Origin: Ichthyophis bannanicus
Lineage: Eukaryota > Chordata > Amphibia > Gymnophiona > Ichthyophiidae
NCBI GenBank assembly: GCA_033557465.1
Contig: CM066031.1
Span: 1,231,049,312 to 1,231,113,311, forward strand
Direction: 5' to 3'
DNA length: 64,000 nt
The notes under the pieces are model-generated. The model ran no database searches. It worked only from the letters and a program-made list of their open reading frames with translations, and was not told the DNA's origin. The translations under genes and the position numbers were made by a program. Within the stretch, counting starts at the first letter, position 1; every line of letters starts with the position of its first letter. Of the stretch, positions 42,851 through 53,997 are shown piece by piece.

Positions 42851-43769
42851 AAGACATCCCCTGGAAGACTCTTTCTGCGAGTTTGGGATCCCTGCTGCCT
42901 CTTGACCTGATGCAGTGTCATTTGTGGTAAGAATGAAATACTTGTTCCAAATGACTGTTCTAAGTTGCTTGTTGGTTGATAACATTCATAGTTTTGGAGG
43001 GTTTTTTTGAGATTTTCAGCCTTCCTTATTGCTTGGGAAGTGTCATACTGGCTGCTGTATGCTACGCCAATGGATATACCAAGTGATGACATAACTGAAA
43101 GTTGCTCAGTTCTGCCCATTTCTCCTTATCCTATTTGTTTTAAATGTACTACTTTGCAACTTCATAGCATATGCCTTAGTTCTTGCACTTTTTTAGAGTA
43201 GACAGTCAACTCACATACATCTGTTTCACTCCGTTCCACACCACTCATTATTTGTTTAGACCTTTATCATATCTTCCCTCAGCCAGCTCTTCTCCAAGCT
43301 GAAGAGATCTAACCCCTTTAGCCTTCCCTCATAGATATTTCATCCCCTATATCAATTTCAACATCATTCTTTGTTGTTGTTGTTAAGTGCCCTTGAGTCA
43401 GTGCCGACTCATGGTGACCCTCTGGATAGTTGTCCTGACCTAAACTGTGTTCGGTCTTCAGTCAGGCGGCTCATCCATAGTTGCTGTTATTGTATCGATC
43501 CATCTCATTGTTAGCCTTTCTCTTTTGCATTGACCTCAACCTTGCCAATCATGATGCCTTTCTCTAATGATCTCTGTCTTCGCATGATGTGTCCAAAGTA
43601 TGAAAGTCAAAGTGTTGTCATCTGAGCTTCTAAAGAAAGCTTAGGTTTGATCTCCTCTAGTACTGACTGGTTTGTTCTTTGGGCAGTCCATGGTATGCAC
43701 AGCATTCTTCGCCTGCAGCATAATTCAAAGGCATAGATATTTTTTCCTGTCTATCTTTTTCACTTTTCA

Positions 43770-43777
43770 ACTTTATT

Positions 43778-43809
<32 letters not shown>

Positions 43810-43921
43810 TTCTCTTATATACCGCGCTATTCTGCATCAGTGCGGTTTACATTGAACAAACTGAAATTACATTGAACAGGGCATTATAACTTGGAGATAA
43901 CTATTTTACAGGGAACATGGG
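43770..43921 (-). mobile_element. tRNA-derived SINE, 3' half only (copy 6)
   Basis: Antisense and 5'-truncated: a (ttta)n tail, then taccgcgctattctgcatc and ttataacttggagataac, identical in order to copy 5. It lies inside RTE-B between fragments that are adjacent in RTE-A. Confidence 0.85.
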
Positions 43922-45140
43922 CTTTCACATCCATATGACGTTATTGAAAATACCATGACTTGAACAAGTCAAATCTTTGTATGGAGAGAGACATCTTCTC
44001 TTGAGAATTTTTGTCTAGGTCCTTCATAGCCATTATGCCAAGAGCAATGTGTCATCAAATTTGTTTACTGCCTATTGTTTCTTTATTGATTATTGATCAA
44101 AGCAGGTTAAAGTTGCCCTCTATTTCAATTTCGTCTCCATCAACAATGAATATTGATTTTTCCAGTTGTTAGCAACTTTGTCTTCTTTACTTTAAGCTGC
44201 AGGCCCATTTTAAGACTCTGCTCCTTGGGTTTGAGAAGCAAACGTTTCAGATGGTCTTCGCTTTCAACCAGTATTGTGGTATCATCAGGACAGTGAAGGT
44301 TGTTGATGAGTCTTCCACCAGTCTTCACACATTGTTTGTCTTCATATAGCCCTGTTTCTCTGATGATTTGTTCTGCATTTAAATTAGACAGGTAGGGGGA
44401 ATGCATGCAGCCTTGTCATACAGCTTTGCTGATTTTAAACCATTCTGTTTCTCCTTGTTCTGTTCTAGCTGTTGCTTCTTGATCAATTTAAAGGTTGTGC
44501 AAGAAAACTATCCGATGTTCTGGTATATCCATGCTTCTTAATTTGGCCCAGAGTTTTTCATAGTTTACTCATTCAAAAGCCTTGCTGTAGTCTAAATCAC
44601 ATATAGATATCCTTTTGGTATTCTTTTGTCTTTTCAAGGATCCATTTCACATCTGCAATGATGTCTCTTGTTCCTCACACTTTCCTGAGCCCTGCTTGAA
44701 CTTCAGGCAGTTCTCGTTCCAGTTCTGGTTATAGTCTCTATTGAATGACTTGAGTAGAATCTTGCTGGCATGTGGGATCAGAGTGATTGGGATACAATTT
44801 TCCAGTCGGTCAAATCACTTTTCTTTAATATTGGTATAAACACAGATCTTTCCAGTCAGTTGGCCATGATGTTGTCTTCCAAATTTTCTGGCAGAGCCTT
44901 GTAAGTATGGTAATACTTACATCCGATTGCTGTAATACTTCATTGGGAATGCCATTAATGCCCGGTGCTTTAGAACATAACATAAGATATGCTATACTAG
45001 GTCAGACCAAGGTCCATCAAGCCCAGTATCCTGTTTCCAGCAGTGGCCAATCTAGGTCACAAGTACCTAGCAGTTTCCCCAAAAGACACAGGTTCCACAG
45101 TGCTTGTATTGGGGCAAGCAGTGGATATCCCGGGTCCCCT

Positions 45141-46840
45141 TTAATAATGGTTTATGGACCTTTCCTCCAAGAACTTGTCCAAACCTTTTTTAAACCCGGC
45201 TACACTAACAGCTTTTACTACATCCTCCGGTAACGAATTCCAGAGTTTAATTATGTGTTGAGTGAAAAAATATTTTCTATTATTAGTCTTACATGAGTTA
45301 CACTGTAGCTTCATTGCATGTCCCCTAATCTTTCTACATTTCGATGGCATAAACAATAAATCTATGTTTACCCGTTCCACTCCATTCATTAATTTATAGA
45401 TCTCTATCATATCTCCCCTCAGCCTCCTCTCTTCCAGGTTGAAGAGCCCTAACCTTTTTAGCCTCTCTTCATACGGGTATCCTTCCATCCCCTTTACCAT
45501 TTTGGTAGCTCTTCTATGTACCTTTTCTAATGCTGCTATATCCTTTTTAAGATACGGCGACCAGAATTGCACACAATATTCAAGGTGCGGTCGCACCATG
45601 GTATTATTATATCCTTTGTTTTATTCTCCATTCCTTTCCTTTTGATTCCTAGCATTCTGTTTGCGTTTTTGGCCACACTGCACACTGCGCAGAGGGTTTC
45701 AACGTGTTATCCACAATGATGCCTAAATCTTTTTACTAGGTGGTGGTTCCTAATGTAGAACCTTGCATCGTGTAACCAAAGTTTGGGTTGTTCTTTCCTA
45801 AGTGCATAACTTTGCACTTGTCCACATTAAATTTCATCTGCCATTTGAACGTCCAATCTTCCAGTTTATTAAGGTCCTCTTGCAATTTTTCACAATCCTA
45901 CTTGAGTTTTGACAACTTTGAATAATTTTTTGTCATCTGCATATTTGATTACCACACTTGTTATTCCCATTTCCAGGTCATTTACGAATATGTTAAAAGC
46001 AGCGGACCTAGCACAGATCCCTGGGGTACGCCACTATTCACCTTTCTCCATTGGGAAATTGGCCATTTAGCCCTACCTCTGCTTTCTAACTTTTAACCAG
46101 TTTCTGATGCACAATAGTACACTGCCTCCTATCCCATAACTTTGTAATTTCGCCAAGAGTCTTTCATGAGGGACCTTGTCAAAGGCTTTCTGAAATTCAG
46201 TTACACTATATTGACTGACCTACCTTTGTCTACCTGTTTATTTACACCTTCAAAAAATATAACAGATTAGTAAGACAAGACCTTCCCTGGCTAATGCCAT
46301 GTTGGCTGATTCCCATAAAACCATGACTACCTACATGTTCAGAAATTTTGTTCTTAATAATGGTTTTTATCATTTTTCCCTGTACTGATGTCAGGATCAC
46401 CAGTCTGTAGTTTCCCAGAATACTTTTTAAAAAGTTGGTGTTAAATTGGCCTCCTCCTTCAGGTATTACTGATGATTTTAATGATAGTTCATAGATTAGT
46501 AATAGTAGGTCTGCAATCTCATACTGTATTTCAGTTCTTTCAAGACCCTTGAATGTATACTATCCGGTCCAGGTGATTTGCTACTCTTCAGTTTATCAAA
46601 TAGTAGTAATACATCTTCCTGGTGTATCGATATTTCTTTCAATTCTTTTGCTGCATCAGCTTTAAATACCATTTTAGGCATGGGTAGCTTCCCTACATCT
46701 TCTTTAGTAAAGACTGAAGCAAAGAATTCATTGAGTCTTTCCGCTATGGCCTTGTCCTAACTTAGCGCCCCTTTACTTCTCTATCATCCAATGGTCCAAC
46801 TGACTCTCCCACAGGTTATTTGCTATGAATGTACTTGAAA
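45141..46840 (-). pseudogene. CR1-B reverse transcriptase, broken
   Basis: Read leftward. RT begins near 46680 (LLLFDKLKSSKSPGPDS). The middle (45600-46480) is frame-shifted but gives antisense landmarks for KAFDKVPHERL (about 46160-46185). The C-terminal 152 codons are open at 45141-45599: [73 protein letters not shown] and GLDKFLEERSINHY, a text-book CR1 C-terminus. The catalytic YADD region is not intact. Upstream linker continues at 60747-61022. Confidence 0.85.
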
Positions 46841-46846
46841 AGGTTT

Positions 46847-47011
46847 ATCTCCAGGAACAAGCAGGAATGTAGTCTTCACATATGGGTATTGTCGGTACCG
46901 ATGGAGCCTGTGTGGGAACGCTCCCCAGCGTCCAATAGGAAAACGTTTGGGAGCATCCCACAGCGCCTGCTTGCTGCCTTCCCGCCTTTCCAACTGTCCC
47001 CCTCCAGTTCT
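46847..47011. repeat. DIRS-4A left terminal inverted repeat
   Basis: About 165 bp pairing with 60560-60718. It includes the near-palindrome GTCGGTACCGA at 46891 and the segment cccagcgtccaataggaaaa, which the right repeat shares and DIRS-4B's left end lacks. Confidence 0.9.
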
Positions 47012-47236
47012 TCATTTTCTGCAGAGCCGACAGGTCACTTCAGAAAAATTTTGTCTTTAATCTTTGTTTTTGTGGTCGCTTCTGTCTTCCTTCGAAGCCA
47101 TACTGGTACCGCCGGTTCTTTCTTCTTGCTTTAAAAAAAAAATTAATTATAGTTTCTGAGGTGTTTTACTTTTGAAACTTTTTTTCCTTGGTGCTAGGTG
47201 CCATTTTGGGCACTAGGCCCAATTTTTTCCTTAAAA

Positions 47237-48110
47237 ATGGAAAAACCTACTTCAGGTTTTAAGAAATGTTCTAAATGTGGCGGTACTATTTCCATCACCG
47301 ACACCCATGATTGGTGTCTCAAATGTTTAGGTCCTGACCACTCTATTTCAGTGTGCCACTCCTGTGGAATGATGTCAAAAAGTGGCCGGCAGAATCGAGA
47401 ACTTAGCACCCTTTTTCCCTCAGACGTGGCGTCTGTTGCATCGACGTCCACCAGGGCCTCATCTTTCTCCCATGGATCTCAGGTAACTAAACATAAATCT
47501 AGCTAGTCCTCGAAGGGTAGATCTCCTTCTAAGTATTGAGATGCCCTTGGCATTGCCCTTGAGGAATTTTCACCGGCATAACTGCCCCGGTGGGAGGCTT
47601 CGGCTTCCAAAGCACTAACGGGGCTCCAGGATGTTCTCGAGGCCTCAACCTCAGCAGAACTGCTGGCGCCATGCTCTGCGGTTCTGGCCGCTTCTACTGG
47701 TACCGACACCCGAGCATCGGCAGCGTCGATAGACCAGAGATTCCTTGCTATCGAACGCAATCTAGCGGCTCTTCTCACGGCTTCGGTACTGTTGAAACCG
47801 CTTCAGACCCCTCAACCGATACCGGTACCGATACCAGTACCGGAACCGGTACCGACTGCATTAGCATCGGTGGGTATGCCACCCATACCGAGTCATGCCT
47901 ATGTCTCCTGCATCAACAGATCGGTACCGGAACAACCCGATACCGACTTCGATCGATACCGGTACCGTGCTTTGCACGATCACCGGGATCGGAGGTATTT
48001 TGAATCCTCTGATGAGTCTGAAGACTCCGAAGACTCTGCCGATACAAGAGTACTTCTCCAGAGTATTCCTCTTCTCCTCAGCGCAGAATGTCTCCGCCAG
48101 AGGATATGTC
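47237..48110 (+). pseudogene. DIRS-4A Gag N-terminal part, broken
   Basis: Starts MEKPTSGFKKCSKCGGT at about 47237. It has the Cys-rich motif KKCSKCGGTISITDTHDWCL, then KCLGPDHSISVCHSC. Ser-rich sequence follows, with a TAG at 47504-47506 and further lesions. A proline-alternating repeat near 47808-47860 (PIPVPIPVPEPVP) and an acidic Ser cluster (SSDESEDSEDS) follow. The frame stops in MSPPEDMS at 48110, exactly where DIRS-4B begins. The rest of this Gag is absent. Confidence 0.82.
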
Positions 48111-48488
48111 CTATCTCCAGGAACAAGCAGGAATATAGTCCTCCCATATTGGTATTGTCGGTACCGACGGAGCCTGCGCGGAAACGCTCCCCAGCATCCC
48201 TCAGCACATGCGCGCTGCCTTCCCGCCTTTACAACTGTCCCTCTTCAGTTCTTCGTTTTCCGTGGAGCCGACAGGATCTATTCCCTGTCACCGCAGAAAA
48301 TTCTGTCTTTAAATTTCTTTTCTTGTGGTCGCGTTTGCCTACCACACGACGCCTACCGGTACCCCCGGTTCTTTTCTTTTCTTTCTTTAAAAAAAAAAAC
48401 AACTTAGGCTTTAGACTGTTTCTTTTCAGAAACTTTTCTTTTTGGTGCTAGGCGCCATTTTGGGCACTAGGCCCCATATTCCTAAAAC

Positions 48489-50231
48489 ATGGAAAAGCCA
48501 ACTAATGGTTTTAAAAAATGTACTAAGTGTGACGGTACCATTTCCGTCACTGACACCCATGATTGGTGTCTGAAATGTTTAGGACCGGAAGATTCTCCAA
48601 CTGAATGTCTCTCCTGTATGGGGATGACTAAAAGAGGAAGAAAGAACTGGGCTGCAAAGCTCGGTACCCTCTTTTCTTCAGATGCCAGATCCATCGCATC
48701 GACATCGTCAAGGGCCTCTTCTTCCTCCCATGGATCTCAGGTAACTAAACATAAAAGCCGGTCCTCAAAGGGTAGCTCTCCTGCTAAGCATCGAGCGGCC
48801 ATTGGCATTGCCCTTGAGGGAACCATACTGGCAAAACAGCCCCGGCAGGAGGCTTCGGCTTCCAAAGCATCGATGGGGCTTCAGGATGTTCTTGAGGCTT
48901 CAACCTTGCAAGAACTATCTGTGCCATGCTCAGGGGTTCCGGCCGTTCTTACCGGTACTGATACCCAAGCATTGGCAGCATAGATAGACCAGAGGTTCCT
49001 TGCTATTGAGCGCAGCATCGCAGCTCTTCTTTCAGCTGTGGTACCGGTGGTCCCACGGGCACCGGTACCGACATCGACACCGATGCCGGTACCTTCACCA
49101 GTACAGACACTGGTACCGACACCGACGATACCGGTACCAATGGTACCGACCCCGGTGGGAACTATTCCTATGCCATCTCTGGTTGGAATTGTCCAAGCGG
49201 TACCGGGTCAACTCGGTACTGACTTCGATCGGTACCAGGATTGTGCTTTGCAGGAGCATCAGGGTTAGGAGTACTTTGATTCCTCCGATTCTGAAGACTC
49301 TGAAAATTCTGCTGGAACTAGAGGGCTTCTCCTAGAAGATCCCTCTTCTCCCCAATGCAGAATGTCACCTCCAGAGGACATGTCATTTCAGGATTTCATT
49401 CGTGATATGGCCAAGGGTCTTTCAATCACGGTAGCTCCTGAGGAGGAACCCAGAGCAAAGGAACTGGAAATCCTCCAATATCCTAAAGCTCCTAAGGAGG
49501 CAGCCACTCTGCCTATCCATGAAATTCTGCATAGCTTGATGCTCAGAATGTGGGAGACACCTCTGAGTACTTCTCCTCACTCTAGGAGACTGGATACTAT
49601 GTATCGAGTTCCGCCATGTCCTGGATTTCAGAAAACTCAGCTGCCACACCATTCAATGGTAGTGGAATCAGCCATGCGTAGGATGAAAAGTGCAAAGAGG
49701 CATGCATCCAATCCTCCAGGTCGTGAATGCAGGACTCTGGATGGTTTTGGGCGCAGAACTTTTCAAGCTTCCATGCTTTCAGCTAGGATCAGTTCATATA
49801 TCCTATATATAGGAATGTTCCTCAAGGAAGTCATAGGAGATTTGGAACTTATGAGCCCATTTCTCCCAGATGACAAGAGACAAGATTTTCTTGCTCTAGT
49901 TAAGTATGCTCAAGACGTCCCCAAGTTTGTTAATCGTGCAGCCTTTGACTGCTTCGAATGCATCAGCAGAACCTCTGCTATTGCCATTGGCGCACGATGG
50001 ATTGCCTGGTTACAGGAATCAGACTTGGAGACTTGGGTACAGGACAAGTTAGGCAACATTCCTTGCACGGGGGAGAATCTCTTCGGCAAGAACTGGCAGG
50101 AGAAGGCTAACGAGTTAGATGCTGACAATTCTACCTTAGATAGATTGTCAAAGTCTACAGCCACTCCAGCCAAAAGGAAGCCTTATAAAAAACCCTCTAT
50201 TAGCAAAAAGAGGAAGTTTTATCCTTCTTAA
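48489..50231 (+). pseudogene. DIRS-4B Gag, two in-frame stops only
   Basis: ATG at 48489 gives MEKPTNGFKKCTKCDGT. One frame of 580 codons runs to 50231 with TAG at 48981-48983 and TAG at 49266-49268. N-terminal Cys motif: CTKC, then WCLKCLGPEDSPTECLSC. The middle is Ser/Lys-rich, then has proline-alternating repeats rich in GGTACC codon pairs (about 49038-49160). The C-terminal core is SPPEDMSFQDFIRDMAKGL, PGFQKTQLPHHSMVV, RTFQASMLSARI, WIAWLQESDLETWVQDKL, then the basic tail KRKPYKKPSISKKRKF. The DIRS-1 Gag aligns throughout. It would coat element RNA. Confidence 0.9.
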
Positions 50232-50690
50232 ACCCAACAGAGTCAAACTCCAGGTCAGGTTGCCCAAAAGGGACAAACTAGACAGCAAAAGAAGCCAAAA
50301 GGCCCGAGAGCCCAACCAGCTCTCCAGATTCAGCCCCCTCAAGGGCTTTGACTCCTTCCTAGAGAGCTTTGCCTCCCTGCCTCTGAGGGGTCCCCAACCC
50401 CCCAATACCACTCTAGATAGATTGTCAAAATCTACAGCCACTCCAGCCAAAAAGAGGCCTTATAAAAAACCCTCTTTCAGCAAAAAAGGGAAATTTTATC
50501 CTTCCTATACCCAGCAGAGTCTAACCCAGAGTCAGGTTGCCCAAAAGGGGCAAACTAGACAGCAAAAGAAGCCAAAAGACCTGAGAGCCCAACCAGCTCT
50601 GCAGGTTCAGCCCCCTCAAGGGCTTTGACTGCTTCCTAGAGAGCTTAGCCTTCCTGCCTCTGAGGGGTCCCCAACCCCCCAATATCCCAG
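50137..50690 (+). repeat. Tandem duplication, 277-bp unit, Gag 3' end
   Basis: Unit 1 (from tagattgtcaaagtctac, 50141) and unit 2 (from tagattgtcaaaatctac, 50418) both run from the last Gag codons through gggctttgactnctt to ggggtccccaacccccc. The units have diverged by scattered substitutions, so the duplication is not recent. Confidence 0.92.
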
Positions 50691-51360
50691 GCAGGTTATG
50701 CCACTTTGCCAACAGATGGCATCAGATAACAGCAGAAGATTGGACTTTGTCCATTGTAGGAGAGGGGTACAAGCTTCATTTTCACAGCATGCCCCTCCAA
50801 TTCTAAAGCAATTCAATTCACAAACCTCTGCAGACAATCTGCTAGATCACGAGGTCTCCACACTTCTTGCCCAAGGGGCAATAGAGGAAGTACCCATTCT
50901 TCAACGGGGTGCAGGGTTCTACTCCCCCTATTTTGTTATTCCAAAAGGGACAACAGCAACAACCTAGACAACAAAAGAAGCCAAAAGCTGCAAAACCTCA
51001 GCCACCTTAGCAGGCTCAGCTCCTCAGGGGCTTTGACTCCTCCCTAGAGAACTTTGCCTTCTGGCCTCTAAACGGTCCAGAACCCTCGACCATCCCAGGC
51101 AGGTTATGCCATTTTTCCCAGAGATGGTACCAAATAACATTAGAAAATTGGACTCTGTCCATTGTATGAGAGGGGTACAAGCTTCATTTTCACAGCAAGC
51201 CCCCTCCTACAATTGTAAGACAGTTCAATTCTCAGACCTCTCTCGATAGACTCTTAGGTCAAGAAGTCACAATGCTCCTTGCTGAAGGAGCAATAGAGGA
51301 AGTACTCATTCCCCATCAGGGTACAGGGTTCTACTCCCCCTATTTCCTTATTCCAAAGAA
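50691..51360 (+). repeat. Second duplication, about 408-bp period, RT start region
   Basis: gcaggttatgccac at 50691 recurs as gcaggttatgccat at 51099. Both copies continue through gagaggggtacaagcttc, ggcaatagaggaagta and ttctactccccctattt. The first copy ends abruptly in an aaagggacaacagcaac stretch. Only the second continues into the RT frame. Confidence 0.88.
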
Positions 51361-53122
51361 AACAGGGGGACACAGACCCATTTTAGACCTCAGAGAATTG
51401 AACAAATATTTGTTCTGAGAGAAGTTCAAAATGGTCTTTCTAGGAACTCTGCTGCCATATCTTCAAAGTCAGGATTGGTTTTGTTCTCTAGATCTCAAGG
51501 ATGCGTATAGTCATATTCTCATCCATCCAAATCACAGGAGATTCCTCCGATTCCTGTTTCAAGGAAAGAACTACCAATACAAGGTTCTTCCCTTTGGCCT
51601 GGCTTCTGCGCCAAGATTGTTCACAAAATGCATGGCTGTGGTAGCAGCATTTCTCCACACTCTGGGAATATTTGTCTTCCCTTACTTAGATGACTGACTC
51701 ATTCGAGCCCCTACAGTGCCAGAAGCCAGCTCTGCTCTGTTTCGCTCAATGCGAATCCTTCAGTATTTGGGACTGGTCATAAACCTCCCAAAATCCAATC
51801 TTGCTACCACTCAGTCCCTAGAGTTCATAGCAGCTCATCTGGATACCAGACAGACAAGGGCTTTCCTTTCGCAGCCCCGCGGTCTTCGCATAGTACAACT
51901 AGCTTCCCAAGCAGTGCTCAAACTTTGTCTCACTGCTCGGGAAATGCTATAATTGCTAGGCCACATGGCATCCACCGTGCATGTGGTTCCTTATGCTCTC
52001 CTCCATATGTGAGCAGCCCAGTGGACTTTATCCACTCAGTGGACACAGGCCTCAGGCTGCCTGTCGGACAAAATAACAAACTCAAATCATCTTATTTCGT
52101 CCCTCCAATGGTGGCAATCACCCAGAAACCTTCTGGTGGGGTCTCCTTTCCAGCAACCCATATCCCAAGCCACCCTAACAACAGATGCATCACAGGTGGG
52201 ATGGGGAGCCCACCTGCACGATCTCTCTACCCAGGGTACCTGGACTCCACAGGAGGCCTGTCTTCACATCAACCTCCTGGAGCTCAGAGTAATCTTTTTT
52301 GCTCTTCGAGTATTTCACACCCAGCTCAGCTACAAGACAGTCCTAGTTCAAACGGACAATCAGGTAGCCTTGTTCTATGTGAACAAGCAGGGCGGAACAG
52401 GCTCTCTGTCACTATGCAATGAAGCTTTGCGATTATGGGCCCTCGCCAGAGAGCGTCATATTCATCTCCTTGCGGTGTATCTTCCAGGCATCCAAAACTC
52501 TTGGGCATACAAACTCAGTCGAGTTCGGCTTCCACACGAATGGTCTCTCCATGCAGATCAGGTTGCCCAAATATTTCAGATTTGGGGAACCCCGGACATA
52601 GACCTCTTTGCAAGTCTGCTGAATGCCAAACTTCCCCGGTTCTGTTCCAGAATTCTGGCTCGATGTTGTCAGGTAAGGGACGCCTTCCTCTTCCACTGGG
52701 GTCAGGACTTCCTATATGCCTTCCCACCCATTCCCCTCATTCCCAAAACCCTATTCAAGCTTCAGAGAGACAGAGGTCATATGATCCTCATAGCTTCATG
52801 TTGGCCACGGCAAACATGGTACTCTTCTCCTACATCTCTCTCAAGCTCCACCTCTGGAGTTGGGATCCGCTCCAGATCTTTTCTCCCAAGAGGACGGGAT
52901 GCTCTGGCATCCGAATCCCCAGTCTCTGCATCTCAGGGCCTGGTTGCTGAAAGCCTAGAACTTCAGGATCTTAACCTTTCCCAACAGGTAAAGGATATGC
53001 TTCATGCTTCCAGGAAACCCTCCACAAGATGCTCGTATGCCTTCAAGTGGAAAAGGTTTACCATATGGTGCTCACAGAAGGGTCTTAACCCTCTTACGAT
53101 ACCTCTGGAATCGATACTGTAG
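51085..53122 (+). pseudogene. DIRS-4B RT-RNase H with methyltransferase-like tail; stops but few frameshifts
   Basis: One frame from about 51085 to 53122. RT: GTGFYSPYFLIPKK, HRPILDLRELNKYLF, WFCSLDLKDAYSHILIHP, YKVLPFGLASAPRLFTK, and PYLDD directly followed by TGA at 51695-51697 (a Trp in relatives). Other stops: TGA near 51417, TAA at 51950-51952 and TGA near 52010. RNase H: LTTDASQVGWGAHL, ELRVIFFALRVF, LVQTDNQVALFYVNKQGG, YLPGIQNSWAYKLSR. Tail: GTPDIDLFASLLNAKLPRF, YAFPPIPLIPKTLFKL, GHMILIASCWPRQTWY, the DAM-like pattern. The recombinase N-terminus begins before 53122 (STRCSYAFKWKRFTIWCSQK). Confidence 0.9.
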
Positions 53123-53985
53123 TATCTCCTTCATTTGTCAAATGCGGGTCTCAAGACAAATTCAGTAAGTCCATCTTAGTGCTATTGCAGCTTCTTACAA
53201 GCCTCTAAGTGGACAACCTGTTTCCTCTCATCCTCTCATAGCGAGATTTATGAGAGGCCTTCTTTTAACAAAGCCTTCCATTAAGCCACCACCGGTGACA
53301 TGGGACTTAAATCTGGTGCTCGGGCAGCTCATGAAACCGCCCTTTGAACCATTAGCCACTATATCCTTGAAATTCCTTTCTTGGAAAGTCATCTTCCTCA
53401 TTGCAATCACATCAGCAAGTTGCATCAGTGAATTGCAAGAGTTAGTGGCTGATCCTCCTTATACAAGGTTCCACCATAATAAGGTAGTTCTTAGGACTCA
53501 TCCACACTTTATGCCAAAGGTGGTTTCGCCTCTCCATTTAAACCAAGCGGTTTACCTTTCTGTATTCTTTCCGAGGCCTCATGCCTCCAGTGCAGAAAGG
53601 AACCTTCATACCTTGGACTGTAAAAGAGCTTTGGCCTTTTACTTGCAAAGGACACAGCAACATCGAAAATCTTCTCAACTCTTTGTTGCTTTTGATCCTA
53701 GTCATTTGGGACTTCCAGTTTCCAAAAGAACTCTATCTAACTGGATTGCATATCCTTTGCCTATGAGAGTAAGAACCTTCCTCTTGAAGGCCATGTCACA
53801 GCTCACAATGTGAGAGCCATGGCAGCCTCAATGGCTCATCTTCACTCTGTGTCTATCGACGACATCTGTTGAGCAGCTACTTGTGCTTCGGTACATACCT
53901 TCACAGCCCACTACTGCTTAGACAAGGACTCCCGCCGGGATACCTTGTTTGGCCAGGCTGTTATTCAACACCTTTTTCAGACTTA
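52985..53985 (+). pseudogene. DIRS-4B tyrosine recombinase, broken
   Basis: The N-terminal SAM-like part is in the RT frame (53020-53122). After a frameshift, 53250-53813 is open: PPVTWDLNLVLGQLM, FLSWKVIFLIAITSA, SCISELQELV, LHTLDCKRALAFYLQ. The first catalytic Arg (ARRISELQ in DIRS-2) is Cys here, fitting a CpG to TpG change. Another shift leads to VTAHNVRAMAASMAHLHS (HxxR box intact) and ICXAATCASVHTFTAHYCLD, with the Tyr region present and a TGA in place of the usual Arg (near 53870). It ends LFGQAVIQHLFQT at about 53985, a few bases before the LTR insertion. Confidence 0.87.
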
Positions 53986-53997
53986 ATCAACTCCTAC

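Larger units (their letters stand above)
36938..43112 (+). mobile_element. DIRS-3: degraded DIRS retroelement
   Basis: The left end is tcttccttatcctgctagac (36938). The ICR at about 42765-42850 has its complement (ctggtctagcagg...gataaagaagg) followed by a second half ending tcctgctagatcagtcc. A truncated right inverted repeat at about 43055-43105 (ggatataccaagtgatgac) mirrors 37022-37050. The true right terminus predicted by the ICR is missing, so the right end is deleted. Gag, RT-RNase H and recombinase remnants are present. Two hAT MITEs and one SINE are nested inside. Gag and recombinase resemble DIRS-2. Confidence 0.85.
48111..53997 (+). mobile_element. DIRS-4B: inner DIRS copy, left end to recombinase
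   Basis: A complete left terminus (tatctccaggaacaagcagg, 48111) is followed by a 5' UTR, Gag, duplicated spacer, RT-RNase H and recombinase. The palindrome GTCGGTACCGAC is at 48157-48168. No right end specific to B exists in the window. The point where B gives way to A sequence is unknown and lies between 48.5 kb and the right end. Confidence 0.75.

Noticed and set aside
50137..51360. CRISPR array or satellite
   Set aside because: Only two units each, of 277 and 408 bp, inside DIRS coding sequence.
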